A stretch of DNA of 64,000 nt from Pseudomonadota bacterium (GTDB lineage: Bacteria; Pseudomonadota; Alphaproteobacteria; Sphingomonadales; Sphingomonadaceae), in the NCBI GenBank assembly GCA_023458055.1, contig JAEXAW010000028.1:1-64000 (forward strand), read 5' to 3'. The position numbers and the translations under genes are program-made. This document shows, in pieces, positions 18,587 through 28,543 of this stretch (the first letter of the stretch is position 1; every line of letters begins with the position of its first letter). The notes under the pieces were generated by a model that had not been told where the DNA came from, ran no database searches, and worked only from the letters and a program-made list of their open reading frames with translations.

Positions 18587-21355
18587 ATGGCCGACCGTTT
18601 CCATCACATCCCGCAGCGTCGCAAGCTGATTGACCGCCCCGCCCTCGCCGAAATTCTCGATGAGTTGGGCGGTAGCGGCGCGAGCGTAGCGCAACGGCGG
18701 CAGGCGATGGTCGTCATCCTGCGCGATGCAATGACTATGGGGCGCGATGAAATAGCGCGCCGATTGGAAGATAATCCGTCGCATGGGATTCAGGCAGCGG
18801 CAGCGCAGGCCTTCCTCACCGACCAGATCATCCGTCTCCTCTATGATTTCACCGTCAAATGGCTTTACCCCAATAATAATCCGTCCGCAGGTGAGCGCAT
18901 CGCGATTGCGGCGGTTGGCGGCTATGGGCGCGGCGAGATGGCCCCGCATAGCGATGTCGATATCGCTTTTATAATTCCGTGGAAGCCGACCGGCTGGACG
19001 GAACAGGTAATCGAATCGATGCTCTATGCCTTGTGGGATTTGGGCCTCAAGGTCGGCCAATCGGTGCGTTCGCTCGATGAAATGGTGCGCATAGCCAAGA
19101 GCGATCTGACCGCGCGCACCGCCCTCCTGGAAGCCCGTTATATTTGGGGCGACGATGCGCTCTATAAAGAAGCATCCCACCGCTTTGACGCGGAGGTGGT
19201 GAGCGGGACCGGCAAGCAGTTCGTCGCCGACAAGCTTGCCGAGCGCGACGAACGGCATAAGCGTATGGGGGACAGCCGCTACGTCGTCGAACCCAATGTC
19301 AAGGAAGGCAAGGGCGGGCTGCGCGATCTTCATACTTTATTCTGGATCGGCAAATATGTGTTTCAGGTGCGCAGTGTCGCAGAACTGGTCGGCGCCGGAT
19401 TGCTCACCGACAAGGAACTGCGCCAATTTGCCCGCGCGGAAAATTTCCTCTGGGCGGTGCGCTGCCATCTCCACCTCATTACGCGGCGGGCCGAGGATCG
19501 TCTGACCTTTGACGTCCAGCGCGAGATTGCGACGCGGATGCGCTATGCCGACCGGCCCGGCAAATCGGCGGTCGAACGCTTCATGCAGCATTATTTCCTG
19601 CACGCCAAAATGGTGGGCGACCTGACCGGCGTGTTCCTGGCGCATCTGGATGATCAACTCGCCAAAAAGGGAAGCCGCTTCCTTCCGGGCATCCTCTCCA
19701 ATTTTCGTCGCAAACCGGGCAAGCTCAACGGTTTTGCGCTGGATCGGGGACGGCTCGCGCTTCCGACCGACGATTTTTTCCAAAAAGACCCGGTGCGCTT
19801 GATCGAGCTGTTCCAGCTTGCCGATAAACATGGCCTCGAAATCCATCCCCAGGCGATGCGTGCCGCCGCCCGCGATGCCAAGCTGATTGACGCAGGCATA
19901 CGCCATGATCCTCGCGCCAATGCTTTGTTCATGGACGTATTGACGTCACCGCGTGATCCTGAAACCGTGCTGCGCTGGATGAACGAGGCGACCGTATTTG
20001 GCCGCTTCGTGCCGGATTTTGGGCGCGTCGTCGCGCAGATGCAGTTCGACATGTATCATCATTATACGGTCGATGAACATTCGATCCGCGCCATCGGGCT
20101 CCTGTCGCGCATCGAGCATGGCGAGTTCCGGGACGAGCATCCGCTTTCGACCGCCATTTTTTCGCAGATCGCCTCGCGTCGGGTGATCTTCGTCGCGGTA
20201 TTGCTCCACGATATCGCCAAGGGGCGGCGCGGCGACCATAGTGTGCTGGGCGCCGAGGTTGCGTTGAAGCTATGCCCCCGGCTCGGCCTCACGCCTGCGG
20301 AAACCGAAGCGGTAAGCTGGCTTGTGCGCTATCATCTGCTGATGTCGGCGACCGCCTTCAAGCGTGACTTGAGCGATTATAAGACCATCGTTGATTTCGC
20401 GCAGGTGGTTGCCTCACCCGAACGGCTGCGCCTGCTTCTCCTCCTCACCGTGGTCGATATTCGCGCGGTCGGGCCCGGCGTGTGGAACAGCTGGAAACGC
20501 CAGTTGTTGACGGAACTCTATGATGCCGCCGAAGAATTGCTCCGGCTCGGGCACAAGGAACGCGGGCGCGAACAGCGCATTACCCAGCGCAAGGAGGCAC
20601 TCGAGGCGGAACTTGGCCTATCCGCTGAGGCTTTCACCAGCCTCGCCAAACGTTTCCCGGAAAGCTACTGGATCGCCGAGCCGTCGGACGTGATCGCGCA
20701 AAATGCCCGGCATATGCTGGCTGCGGGCGATGCCCCGCTGGCGATTGATGCAACGGTTTATCCCGAGCGCGGCGCAACCTTGGTGCAAGTCTATGCGTCC
20801 GACCATCCGGGGCTATTTTACCGCATTGCCGGTGCCATCCATCTGGCGGGCGGCAACATCATTGATGCGCGCATCCACACCACCCGCGATGGCATGGCGA
20901 TCGACAATTTCCTGGTTCAGGACCCGCACGGCCGTCCGTTTGACGAACAGGCACAGTTGGAGCGGCTTGAACAGGGAATTGAAGACGCGATTGCCAACCG
21001 CCACAAGCTTGCGTCCAAACTCGAGGCCAAGCCGCTTGCCCATCTTCGGGCCGAAGCGTTTGATATCGAACCGGCGGTGCTGCTGACCAATGAAGCGTCC
21101 AACCGCTTCACCGTGGTTGAGGTCAACACGCGTGATCGCCCGGCATTGCTGTCCAATCTCGCCCAGGCTTTGTTTGAATCAAAGCTCATGGTGCATTCGG
21201 CCCATGTCGCAACCTACGGCGAACGTGCGGTGGATACTTTCTACCTGACCGACCTCACTGGTGCCAAGATTGAGAGCAAGCAACGCCTCGCCACCATCGA
21301 AAAGCGTTTGCTTGAAGCCGCAAGCGCGACGCCTGCCCGCGCCAAGGCGGCATAA
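18587..21355 (+). CDS. glnD: [Protein-PII] uridylyltransferase/uridylyl-removing enzyme
   Basis: Sensor of glutamine that uridylylates and de-uridylylates PII. 922 residues with the full family layout: nucleotidyltransferase motif GGYGRGEMAPHSDVDIAFI (111-129), the GlnD linker with KEGKGGLRDLHTL, an HD domain (about 485-610, HHYTVDEHS and LLHDIAKG), and two C-terminal ACT domains (about 720-800 and 835-915). ATG 18587 opens a normal N-terminus. It stands alone, ending 6 bp from the convergent PBP gene. Confidence 0.97.
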   Translation: MADRFHHIPQRRKLIDRPALAEILDELGGSGASVAQRRQAMVVILRDAMTMGRDEIARRLEDNPSHGIQAAAAQAFLTDQIIRLLYDFTVKWLYPNNNPSAGERIAIAAVGGYGRGEMAPHSDVDIAFIIPWKPTGWTEQVIESMLYALWDLGLKVGQSVRSLDEMVRIAKSDLTARTALLEARYIWGDDALYKEASHRFDAEVVSGTGKQFVADKLAERDERHKRMGDSRYVVEPNVKEGKGGLRDLHTLFWIGKYVFQVRSVAELVGAGLLTDKELRQFARAENFLWAVRCHLHLITRRAEDRLTFDVQREIATRMRYADRPGKSAVERFMQHYFLHAKMVGDLTGVFLAHLDDQLAKKGSRFLPGILSNFRRKPGKLNGFALDRGRLALPTDDFFQKDPVRLIELFQLADKHGLEIHPQAMRAAARDAKLIDAGIRHDPRANALFMDVLTSPRDPETVLRWMNEATVFGRFVPDFGRVVAQMQFDMYHHYTVDEHSIRAIGLLSRIEHGEFRDEHPLSTAIFSQIASRRVIFVAVLLHDIAKGRRGDHSVLGAEVALKLCPRLGLTPAETEAVSWLVRYHLLMSATAFKRDLSDYKTIVDFAQVVASPERLRLLLLLTVVDIRAVGPGVWNSWKRQLLTELYDAAEELLRLGHKERGREQRITQRKEALEAELGLSAEAFTSLAKRFPESYWIAEPSDVIAQNARHMLAAGDAPLAIDATVYPERGATLVQVYASDHPGLFYRIAGAIHLAGGNIIDARIHTTRDGMAIDNFLVQDPHGRPFDEQAQLERLEQGIEDAIANRHKLASKLEAKPLAHLRAEAFDIEPAVLLTNEASNRFTVVEVNTRDRPALLSNLAQALFESKLMVHSAHVATYGERAVDTFYLTDLTGAKIESKQRLATIEKRLLEAASATPARAKAA

Positions 21356-21361
21356 CCCGCT

Positions 21362-23806
21362 TTAACGCTGGGCCGGCTGTTGCGGAGGCGGCCTTAGCGG
21401 CGGCGGCTTGATCGAAAGATTGCCGTCGCGATCGACCGATACGCCGACCTTCTCGCCACCAATGCGCGTTTCCATGTCGAGCCCGCCCTCGGGATTGACC
21501 CGGACGCTCGGTTGTTCGACGCTGAGATCACCGGGCAGGCGCGGGATATTGACGTCCGGCACCGGAATATCCAGCGGGATATCGGGCATTTTGGGAAATT
21601 CGAACGGTTTATCCTGCGGCTTCGGCCTCGGTGCCGCAACGGGCCGCGCGCCCTTGACCGCCTGCATCATGAAATCGCGCCAGATGCGCGCAGGGAGGCC
21701 GCCGCCGGAAATGCCCTTGATCGGGCTGTTATCGTCCTTGCCGACCCACACGCCGACGACCAGATCGCCCGCATAGCCGATGAACAGCGCATCGCGGCTG
21801 TCCTGACTGGTACCGGTCTTGCCATAAGCGGGGATGGCAAGCCTCGCCCCGCGCCCGGTGCCACCATCGACAACCGCCTGCAGCATTTTCTGCATGTCGC
21901 GCTGGGTGCCTGATTTAAAGCTGCTTTCTTTGCCGAACAGACTGGCAAGCAGGCCGGGTTCGGGGAGCGGCAATGCATGCGGTGACACGGGCCAGCGATT
22001 GCCCGCTACGCCTGCATAGGCGGCAGTCAGTTCAAGCAAGGTCATGGTCGAGGTGCCCAGCGCCGTCGAAGGCTGATTGACAAGCGCGCTCTTGACGCCA
22101 AGGTCACGCGCAGCATCGAGGACCGCCTCGCCGCCGACTTGCTCATACAACCGCACCGCCGCGACATTCGACGATTTGGCGAACGCCTGTGTCAGCGTGA
22201 TATCGCCGCCATATGCATTGCCATAATTTTTCGGGCGATAATCGCCGGTGGTGATGGGGCGGTCGGAGATCAGGCTGTCGGGTTCCATCCCTGCGCGCAA
22301 GGCCGCGACATAGGTAAACAGTTTGAAAGTCGAACCTGGCTGACGCTTGGCTTGGGTTGCGCGGTTGAAAGTCGAGGCGGCATAATCCTTGCCACCGACC
22401 ATCGCAACGACCTCGCCATTGGGGCGCATTGCGACCAGTGCCACCTGCGCTTGCCCCAACGGGGCATTGGCGACCACGCTCCGGGCGATAGACTGCAGCC
22501 GCGCATCAAGCGTTGTTTTGACCCGCTGTTCAGCATAGCCTTCTTCGGCAAGGTCGCGAATTTGCGGCGTCGCCCAGTCGGCAAAATAGGTGCCGGTGCG
22601 CTTGTCGATGCGGTTGGACAGATCAAGTTTCGCAGGTTGCAGGCTGGCCCGCTTGGCGGCGCTCAAATAACCGGCGTCAACCATCGCATTCATCACGAGG
22701 CGCGAGCGCGTCTGCGCGCCCTTGATATTCTTGGTCGGCGCAAGCCGCGACGGGGCCTTGACCAGCCCCGCCAGCATCGCCGCCTGTGGAACGGTCAGAT
22801 TTTCCGGCTTGCGGTTGAAATAATGGAGCGAGGCGGCGCGCAGCCCATAAACATTGTCGCCGAAATAGACGTTGGACAGATAGCGTTCGAGGATTTCATC
22901 CTTGGTGAGCCAGCCTTCAAGCCAGAAGGCCATCAGCGTTTCACGCAGCTTGCGGCCCATATTGCGCTCATAATTGAGGTAGGTAATCTTGGCGAGTTGC
23001 TGGGTGATGGTTGATCCGCCCTCGCGCGCCGAGCCCGCCTTCACATTATTCCACATCGCCCGCGCAATGCCGATGGGGTCGAGCCCCAAGTGCGAATAAA
23101 AGCGCCGGTCCTCAATCGCCATAAAGGCTTGCGGGACATGCGCAGGGAGGTCCTTGATCTTGACCGGCGCTGCGACAATTGCGCCGTTGGTGGCGATCTC
23201 TGCGCCGTTCGAGGCGAGCAAGGTGAGGCGCGGCGGTGCAATCGGCTGCGCGGTTTTGGAAGGCGGCGCGGCAATCGACAGCCAGGCAATGCACAGGATG
23301 AGGAAAGCAAGTCCTGCCAGCGCAATCCGCTTCAGCCATTTGCGCCGCCACGGCCAGGGCGATGGTTTGGGGTCTGGCGTCGGGTCGAGCTGCCAAGCGG
23401 GGTTGGCGCTGTCGTCCGCTGGTGGTGGAGGCGGTGGCGGGGGGGTCCGCGCCGGCTCCGGTGAGGCTATTATGACCGGCTTTGGCGGCCAGCCAGCGGT
23501 TGAGGTGCGGTTCCACGCGCCACTTGCCGCTTCGGCTTCGACCTGTTCTTCCAATTGGCGCAGCCGTTCGCGCCGCATCTCGGCTTCGCGTTCGGTCCAG
23601 TGCTGCGGAGCGGGCTCCTCCACGGATGGCGCAATATCCTCCGGCGTCAGCGGTCCCTTGCGCCAATCGGGGCGGTTGACCCCGCGCCGCTCATGCGCAG
23701 CAGGCTCTTGCGGCATGCTCTCCGTCTCGCGCGCGACACCGCCATAGCCTTCAGGCAAATCGCCATAAGGATTGGCGGAAGGATCGTTACGCGCGTCGTC
23801 TGTCAT
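21362..23806 (-). CDS. Class A penicillin-binding protein (PBP1A family)
   Basis: Bifunctional peptidoglycan glycosyltransferase/transpeptidase of the inner membrane. 814 residues: a ~155-residue charged, proline-rich cytoplasmic N-terminus with a run of eight prolines; a transmembrane helix at 161-180; a GT51 domain with E232 in EDRRFYSHLG and GGSTITQQLAK; a transpeptidase domain with S492-T-F-K495, S545-S-N547 and K663-T-G665; and a disordered proline-rich tail. The long cytoplasmic extension is common in alphaproteobacterial PBP1 enzymes. All catalytic motifs are intact. Confidence 0.94.
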   Translation of the reverse strand: MTDDARNDPSANPYGDLPEGYGGVARETESMPQEPAAHERRGVNRPDWRKGPLTPEDIAPSVEEPAPQHWTEREAEMRRERLRQLEEQVEAEAASGAWNRTSTAGWPPKPVIIASPEPARTPPPPPPPPADDSANPAWQLDPTPDPKPSPWPWRRKWLKRIALAGLAFLILCIAWLSIAAPPSKTAQPIAPPRLTLLASNGAEIATNGAIVAAPVKIKDLPAHVPQAFMAIEDRRFYSHLGLDPIGIARAMWNNVKAGSAREGGSTITQQLAKITYLNYERNMGRKLRETLMAFWLEGWLTKDEILERYLSNVYFGDNVYGLRAASLHYFNRKPENLTVPQAAMLAGLVKAPSRLAPTKNIKGAQTRSRLVMNAMVDAGYLSAAKRASLQPAKLDLSNRIDKRTGTYFADWATPQIRDLAEEGYAEQRVKTTLDARLQSIARSVVANAPLGQAQVALVAMRPNGEVVAMVGGKDYAASTFNRATQAKRQPGSTFKLFTYVAALRAGMEPDSLISDRPITTGDYRPKNYGNAYGGDITLTQAFAKSSNVAAVRLYEQVGGEAVLDAARDLGVKSALVNQPSTALGTSTMTLLELTAAYAGVAGNRWPVSPHALPLPEPGLLASLFGKESSFKSGTQRDMQKMLQAVVDGGTGRGARLAIPAYGKTGTSQDSRDALFIGYAGDLVVGVWVGKDDNSPIKGISGGGLPARIWRDFMMQAVKGARPVAAPRPKPQDKPFEFPKMPDIPLDIPVPDVNIPRLPGDLSVEQPSVRVNPEGGLDMETRIGGEKVGVSVDRDGNLSIKPPPLRPPPQQPAQR

Positions 23807-23882
23807 CAGGTCAACTGTATTACCTCAGTAAAACGCAAAAGGGGAGAGGAAAAATAGTCGCCACTCTTTCGTCCATGCAAAG

Positions 23883-23899
23883 CCGCCGCTGAACGGCGG
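23883..23899 (-). terminator. Possible terminator hairpin of the helicase gene
   Basis: CCGCCG-CTGAA-CGGCGG forms a perfect 6-bp GC stem in the gap after the helicase stop. On the minus strand it is followed only by CTTTGC, so the U-tract is weak. It could also be a chance structure. Confidence 0.3.
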
Positions 23900-23944
23900 A
23901 TTGATGGCCAACACCTCTCCTTGCTGTCCTGGGTTGACGCATGA

Positions 23945-25753
23945 TTAGCTGTCCCGTCGCTTGCCTCCGGGTTTGCCGGGACCCTTGGGACCAGCTTTGC
24001 CTTTGAATTTTCCGCCCGGCTTATCGCCGCGTTTGAAGTCGGGTTTTCCACCCGGACGATCCCCGTTAACGCGATAAGGCTTCGGACTGTGCCGTTCCGT
24101 TGTCGGCGCATTGGCGCGGCGACGGTTGGTGCGAGCGGCCTCGCGCGGTTTTCCCGCGACCGCTTCGATGGTGACGCCGCTTTCCTCTTCGCCATCCTGC
24201 GCCGAGCGTTTGACGGCGGCATAGAAGCGATCGGCGACCGCGCGCGGAATTTCAAACAGGGTTTCATTGGCGGCGATACGGATGGCGCCTATTTCCGTCC
24301 GCGTGATGTGGCCACGGCGGCAGAGCAACGGCAGAATCCAGCGTGGGTCGGCATTTTGCTTGCGGCCAATGTCCATGCGGAACCAGATCGTATCTTCAAA
24401 ACCGGCGCGCGGGCCCGGGGTTTTGGCCGGACCTTTGCTGGTGTCGATCAACTCTTCGGGGTTGGGCATGGCGGCGCGGTGGGCGTGCACCAGCATCGCG
24501 GCGATATCTTCGGCCGAGCGCTCCGCCATCAGATCAGCAGCGAGTGCGCGGTCTTCCTCGTCCAATTCTACCGGCGCGAGCAAGGCTTCGATCAGGCGCG
24601 CGCGGTCGGCCTTGCGGATATCCTCGGCGCTCGGCGGATCGCTCCATTCGGCGGCGATTTTCGCATGTTTGAGGATCGATTCGACCCGTTTGCGGCGCGG
24701 ATAGGGGACGAGCAGCACGGCGGTACCCTTCTTGCCCGCGCGGCCGGTACGGCCCGAGCGGTGCTGCAAGGTTTCCGCATCACGCGGCAGTTCGACATGG
24801 ACGACGAGGCTCAGCGAGGGAAGATCAATGCCGCGCGCGGCAACGTCGGTTGCAACGCACACCCGGGCGCGGCGGTCGCGCAAGGCTTGCAGCGCCTGGT
24901 TGCGTTCCGACTGGCTATGCTCGCCCGATAGCGCCACGGCGGCAAAGCCCCGCTCGGTGAGGCTTGCATGAAGGCGGCGCACACTGTCGCGCGTGGCGCA
25001 GAACAGGATGGCGGTTTCGGCTTCATAAAAACGCAGCAGATTGACCACCGCATTTTCAATGTCGGAGGGCGCAATGGTAATCGCGCGATAGGCGATGTCC
25101 CCATGGCCGCGATCCTCGCCCACGGTCGAGATGCGCAAGGCATCCTGCTGATAGCGGCGGGCAAGCGCAACAATCGGCTTGGGCATGGTTGCGGAGAAGA
25201 GCAAGGTGCGGCGGCCTTCAGGGGTCGCGTCGAGAATTTCTTCCAGATCATCGCGGAACCCCATGTCGAGCATTTCGTCCGCTTCGTCGAGCACCGCGAC
25301 CTTGAGGCTGGAGAGGATCAGCGCGCCGCGTTCGAGATGATCGCGCAGACGCCCCGGTGTTCCGACCACAATCTGCGCACCATTGGCGAGATTGCGCCGC
25401 TCTTTCGAGGCATCCATGCCGCCAACACAGGTCGCAATGCGCGCGCCGCTGTCGCGATAGAGCCACATCAGTTCGCGGCTGACCTGCAGTGCAAGTTCGC
25501 GCGTCGGCGCGATAATCAGCGCCAGCGGCTCGCGCGAGGGCAGGACAAGACCGTCTTCGCCCAGAATATCACCCGCAAGGTTAAGGCCGAACGCGACCGT
25601 CTTGCCCGACCCGGTCTGGGCCGACACGATGAGGTCGCGGCCTTGCGCTTCTGCTTCAACCACCGCCTGCTGTACAGGGGTCAGCGCTGCATAGCCCTTG
25701 GCTTCGAGCGCGGCAGCAAGGTGGGGCGGGATCGTGGTCGGAAAAGCAGTCAT
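23945..25753 (-). CDS. DEAD-box ATP-dependent RNA helicase with DbpA-type RNA-binding domain
   Basis: 602 residues from ATG 25753; a longer in-frame start upstream adds residues unlike the family. Q motif LTPVQQAV (25-32), Walker A AQTGSGKT (45-52), VLDEADEMLDMGF, SATMPKP and GRTGRAGKKG are all present. A DbpA-like RNA-binding domain (about 455-530, starting FEDTIWFRMDIGR) and a Lys/Gly/Pro-rich basic tail follow. By architecture it belongs to the CsdA/DbpA branch, with roles in ribosome assembly or mRNA decay. The basic tail is typical of alphaproteobacterial members. Confidence 0.94.
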   Translation of the reverse strand: MTAFPTTIPPHLAAALEAKGYAALTPVQQAVVEAEAQGRDLIVSAQTGSGKTVAFGLNLAGDILGEDGLVLPSREPLALIIAPTRELALQVSRELMWLYRDSGARIATCVGGMDASKERRNLANGAQIVVGTPGRLRDHLERGALILSSLKVAVLDEADEMLDMGFRDDLEEILDATPEGRRTLLFSATMPKPIVALARRYQQDALRISTVGEDRGHGDIAYRAITIAPSDIENAVVNLLRFYEAETAILFCATRDSVRRLHASLTERGFAAVALSGEHSQSERNQALQALRDRRARVCVATDVAARGIDLPSLSLVVHVELPRDAETLQHRSGRTGRAGKKGTAVLLVPYPRRKRVESILKHAKIAAEWSDPPSAEDIRKADRARLIEALLAPVELDEEDRALAADLMAERSAEDIAAMLVHAHRAAMPNPEELIDTSKGPAKTPGPRAGFEDTIWFRMDIGRKQNADPRWILPLLCRRGHITRTEIGAIRIAANETLFEIPRAVADRFYAAVKRSAQDGEEESGVTIEAVAGKPREAARTNRRRANAPTTERHSPKPYRVNGDRPGGKPDFKRGDKPGGKFKGKAGPKGPGKPGGKRRDS

Positions 25754-26319
25754 AAAATGGGGGGTCAATCTTATCAGCAAGGCAAAAGCCACGGTCCGGG
25801 CACAAGCGCCGACACGGTCTCTCGCGACATTTTGTCAGGAATGGGGTGCGCCCTTAGCGGATTTTGGACGATGACACAAGTTGGCCGCTGTTGCCGGCGG
25901 CGGACAGCGCGCCGCTGCCCCATATCTTGTGGTTCGCCATGTAGGACCGTAAAACCCGCGCAATATCGGGATAAATTGCCTCTTACGTTCCTAAAGTTCA
26001 TAGACTTCGAGCAAATTTTCCCCCTTCCCCAGCCACAAGATGTTGAATGGAGGGTTTGGAGGAAGGGGCCAACGATAACGCGCATCGGTTCGAGTCTCAC
26101 AGTTTCGGGACTCGCCGGTCTGGCAAGACTGAAACTTGTAGGACAGCGATTTCTTCGCCTTATGGAAGGATTGGTCGCCGCGCTTTCAGGGAGGGGCAAA
26201 AGGCGGGAGCCTTTTGGGGGTGGGTCAAACGTCCGGGGTGAGACACAAACGCTTTACCCACCCCGAAATGGCCTTTGTCAATTTCGACCCTCCCTTGCAA
26301 GGGAGGGTGAATTAAGGCT
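25754..26319. other. 566-bp gene-free region with structured palindromes
   Basis: The gap between gcdH and the helicase gene (both minus strand). I find no convincing gene. Short frames on both strands lack family-like composition or ribosome sites. 25754-26190 shows only a hairpin around 26090-26117 (CGAGTC/GACTCG) and probably the helicase promoter. 26198-26308 holds the strong palindromes listed separately. A small RNA cannot be excluded. Confidence 0.6.
26198..26308. repeat. Cluster of three perfect palindromes (repeat element)
   Basis: AAAAGGC-GGGA-GCCTTTT (26198-26215) is a perfect 7-bp hairpin. GGGGTGGGT (26217-26225) pairs with ACCCACCCC (26256-26264). A 22-nt perfect palindrome, ACCCTCCCTTG/CAAGGGAGGGT, lies at 26287-26308. 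Together they look like one small repeat element just beyond the gcdH stop. They could end or stabilise the gcdH transcript, but there is no clean U-tract. Confidence 0.65.
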
Positions 26320-27522
26320 TCACCCGAACGCCGGTATGCCGGTGATCGCACGGCCCATGATCAGACCGTGAATGTCGTGCGTGCCTTCATAGGTGTTGAC
26401 CGTTTCAAGGTTCGCGGCGTGGCGGATGACGTGGAATTCGGCGGAAATGCCGTTGCCGCCGTGGATATCGCGCGCAACCCGGGCGATATCGAGCGCCTTG
26501 CCGCAATTATTGCGCTTGATGATCGAGATCATGTCGGGAACGAGATGGCCTTCGTCCATCAGGCGCCCGGTGCGCAATGCGGCCTGCAAGCCAAGTCCGA
26601 TTTCCGCCATCATATTGGCGAGCTTTAACTGCACCAGCTGGGTCGCGGCGAGCGGGCGTCCAAATTGCTTGCGATCAAGCGCATATTGGCGCGCGGCGTG
26701 GAAACAGGCTTCCGCCGCGCCCATCGCGCCCCAGCCAATGCCATAGCGCGCGCGGTTCAAACAGCCGAACGGGCCTTTCAGCCCTTCCACATTGGGGAGC
26801 AGCGCATCGTCGGGCACCTCGACGCCGTCGATCACGATTTCGCCGGTGATCGACGCGCGCAGCGAGAGTTTTCCTTCGATCTTGGGTGCCGAGAGCCCCT
26901 TCATGCCTTTTTCAAGCACGAACCCGCGGATCGCCCCGCCATGCTCGGCGGACTTGGCCCACACCACGAATACATCGGCGATCGGCGCATTGGTGATCCA
27001 CATCTTGCTGCCGGTAAGGCGGTAGCCATCGGCGGTCTTTTCCGCGCGGGTGCGCATGGATCCGGGGTCGGACCCGGCATCGGGTTCGGTAAGCCCGAAG
27101 CAACCGACCCATTCGCCGCTGGCGAGTTTGGGGAGATATTTTTTACGCTGTTCTTCCGATCCATAAGCATAGATCGGATGCATCACGAGCGAGCTTTGTA
27201 CTGACATCGCCGAGCGATAGCCCGAATCGACGCGTTCAACCTCGCGTGCAATCAGGCCGTAGCTCACATAGCCGAGCTCCGCGCCGCCATATTCGCCCGG
27301 GATGGTCGCGCCCAACAGGCCGAGTTCACCCATTTCGCTCATAATCTCGCGGTCGAAACGTTCGTCGAGATAGGCGGAGGTGACGCGCGGCAGCAATTTT
27401 TCCTGCGCATAAGCATGGGCGGTGTCGCGCACCATCCGCTCTTCGTCGGTGAGCAGTGCATCGAGCCGGAACGGATCGGCCCAATCAAGCGCCTCGGGAG
27501 TGGGGTTGGGATTATGCGCCAT
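26320..27522 (-). CDS. gcdH: Glutaryl-CoA dehydrogenase-type acyl-CoA dehydrogenase
   Basis: FAD enzyme of lysine/tryptophan/glutarate breakdown, oxidising and decarboxylating glutaryl-CoA to crotonyl-CoA. 400 residues from ATG 27522, which has GAGG upstream; the longer frame would run into the next gene. Motifs: CFGLTEPDAGSDPGSMRTR, KMWITNAPIADVFVVWAK, and the catalytic glutamate in NTYEGTHDIHGLIMGRAI. The arginine in the early SGYRSAMSVQSSLVM segment fits GcdH more than other acyl-CoA dehydrogenases. It sits 67 bp after the mitofilin-like gene. Confidence 0.9.
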   Translation of the reverse strand: MAHNPNPTPEALDWADPFRLDALLTDEERMVRDTAHAYAQEKLLPRVTSAYLDERFDREIMSEMGELGLLGATIPGEYGGAELGYVSYGLIAREVERVDSGYRSAMSVQSSLVMHPIYAYGSEEQRKKYLPKLASGEWVGCFGLTEPDAGSDPGSMRTRAEKTADGYRLTGSKMWITNAPIADVFVVWAKSAEHGGAIRGFVLEKGMKGLSAPKIEGKLSLRASITGEIVIDGVEVPDDALLPNVEGLKGPFGCLNRARYGIGWGAMGAAEACFHAARQYALDRKQFGRPLAATQLVQLKLANMMAEIGLGLQAALRTGRLMDEGHLVPDMISIIKRNNCGKALDIARVARDIHGGNGISAEFHVIRHAANLETVNTYEGTHDIHGLIMGRAITGIPAFG

Positions 27523-27589
27523 CTCAAAAAAATCCTCAAATTCAAACAGGGTATCGACCGCCAGCAAGGCGGCCCGGGACAAGAATAGC

Positions 27590-28543
27590 TTATTGCTTTG
27601 CAGGCGGATTGGCAGGTGCGGGCGCTGCCGCAGGTGGTGCGCTATCGGGCGTTGCGGGTTCGACGGGAGTCGTCGCGATGTCATGCAGGCTTTGCGGACC
27701 CTGGATCGCCGCCGCTTCGATTAGGTCGAGTGCCTGTTGCGCCTCGGTATAATGGCGCGCGGACACCAGCCATTCCTGCGCCTTGGCGGCGCCGGGCAGC
27801 TTTTCAACCTCAAGAATCGCCCGGTCGACGCGCCCGACGTCGAGCGCACGCTTGGCCCGTGCCATACGCTGCGCCGGGTCGATCAGCGGCGCATTTTCGG
27901 AGCGCACAACAAACAGGTTGGTGACGCTGGCCCACAGTCCGGCAGCGCTTCCCTCCTGCGCCATCAGGGAAGGTTCGAGCTGCTCTAACCGTTCCCGCAG
28001 CTTGTCTGCGGTGATCCTGCGATTGGCAGCATCGAGGATGGTGCTGACCGCGCGCGGCATGGTTCCACCGAAGCGCTGGCGCAATTCCCCGTCGATATAG
28101 CCGAGCGATTGCCCGCGCTCGACCGCCCGGCGCGCGGCAAAGGCGACGAGCAGCCCTTCTGCACGCGATTCATTCGCGCTACCGGCGCGGTTCTGGAGGT
28201 TAATCTCCGACATGCGCTGTTCCAGCGCGGCAATGCGGTTGCTTTCAAACGCCGTGATGGTCTCCGAACCCGCTTGTTCGGCCGGTGTTGCGGGGGGCGC
28301 TGCCGCCATTGTCTCCGCAAGGCCTGCAGCCGGTTCGCTTGATGCCGCCACCGGCGGCGCGGGTTCAGGGCCGAAGCGCTTCATCAACCATGCGCCGCCG
28401 ACCATGCCGGCCAGCAGCGTCATCGCCAATATCGCCGCCCGGCTGCGGCCACGCCCGACCGAGCGCGCAGGCTGGAGCGTTTCTGTTGGAGCGGGCGGCG
28501 GTACATCGGGCGGCGGTAGATCGGGTTGGGGACTCTCGTTCAT
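27590..28543 (-). CDS. Mitofilin-like single-pass membrane protein of the haem operon
   Basis: 317 residues: a proline-rich cytoplasmic start (1-35), one transmembrane helix (about 40-60, AAILAMTLLAGMVGGAWLM), and a long helical, coiled-coil-prone periplasmic part ending in an alanine/proline tail. Position and architecture match the COG4223 (mitofilin/HemX-like) protein that follows hemD in alphaproteobacteria. ATG 28543 overlaps the hemD stop (ATGA), fixing the start. Related proteins affect membrane organisation; a direct haem role is not shown by sequence. Confidence 0.75.
   Translation of the reverse strand: MNESPQPDLPPPDVPPPAPTETLQPARSVGRGRSRAAILAMTLLAGMVGGAWLMKRFGPEPAPPVAASSEPAAGLAETMAAAPPATPAEQAGSETITAFESNRIAALEQRMSEINLQNRAGSANESRAEGLLVAFAARRAVERGQSLGYIDGELRQRFGGTMPRAVSTILDAANRRITADKLRERLEQLEPSLMAQEGSAAGLWASVTNLFVVRSENAPLIDPAQRMARAKRALDVGRVDRAILEVEKLPGAAKAQEWLVSARHYTEAQQALDLIEAAAIQGPQSLHDIATTPVEPATPDSAPPAAAPAPANPPAKQ

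Noticed and set aside
26047..26130. tRNA-like 'GGTTCGAGTC' at about 26086
   Set aside because: The flanking bases do not form a T-arm stem and no acceptor, D or anticodon arm can be drawn.
25774..26241. Short ORFs (64 and 141 residues) in the 566-bp gap
   Set aside because: No ribosome sites, atypical composition, and overlap with palindromic repeats.
24968..26371. 467-residue plus-strand frame from the helicase gene into the gap
   Set aside because: Antisense to the helicase in its first half and built of repeats and low-complexity sequence in the rest.
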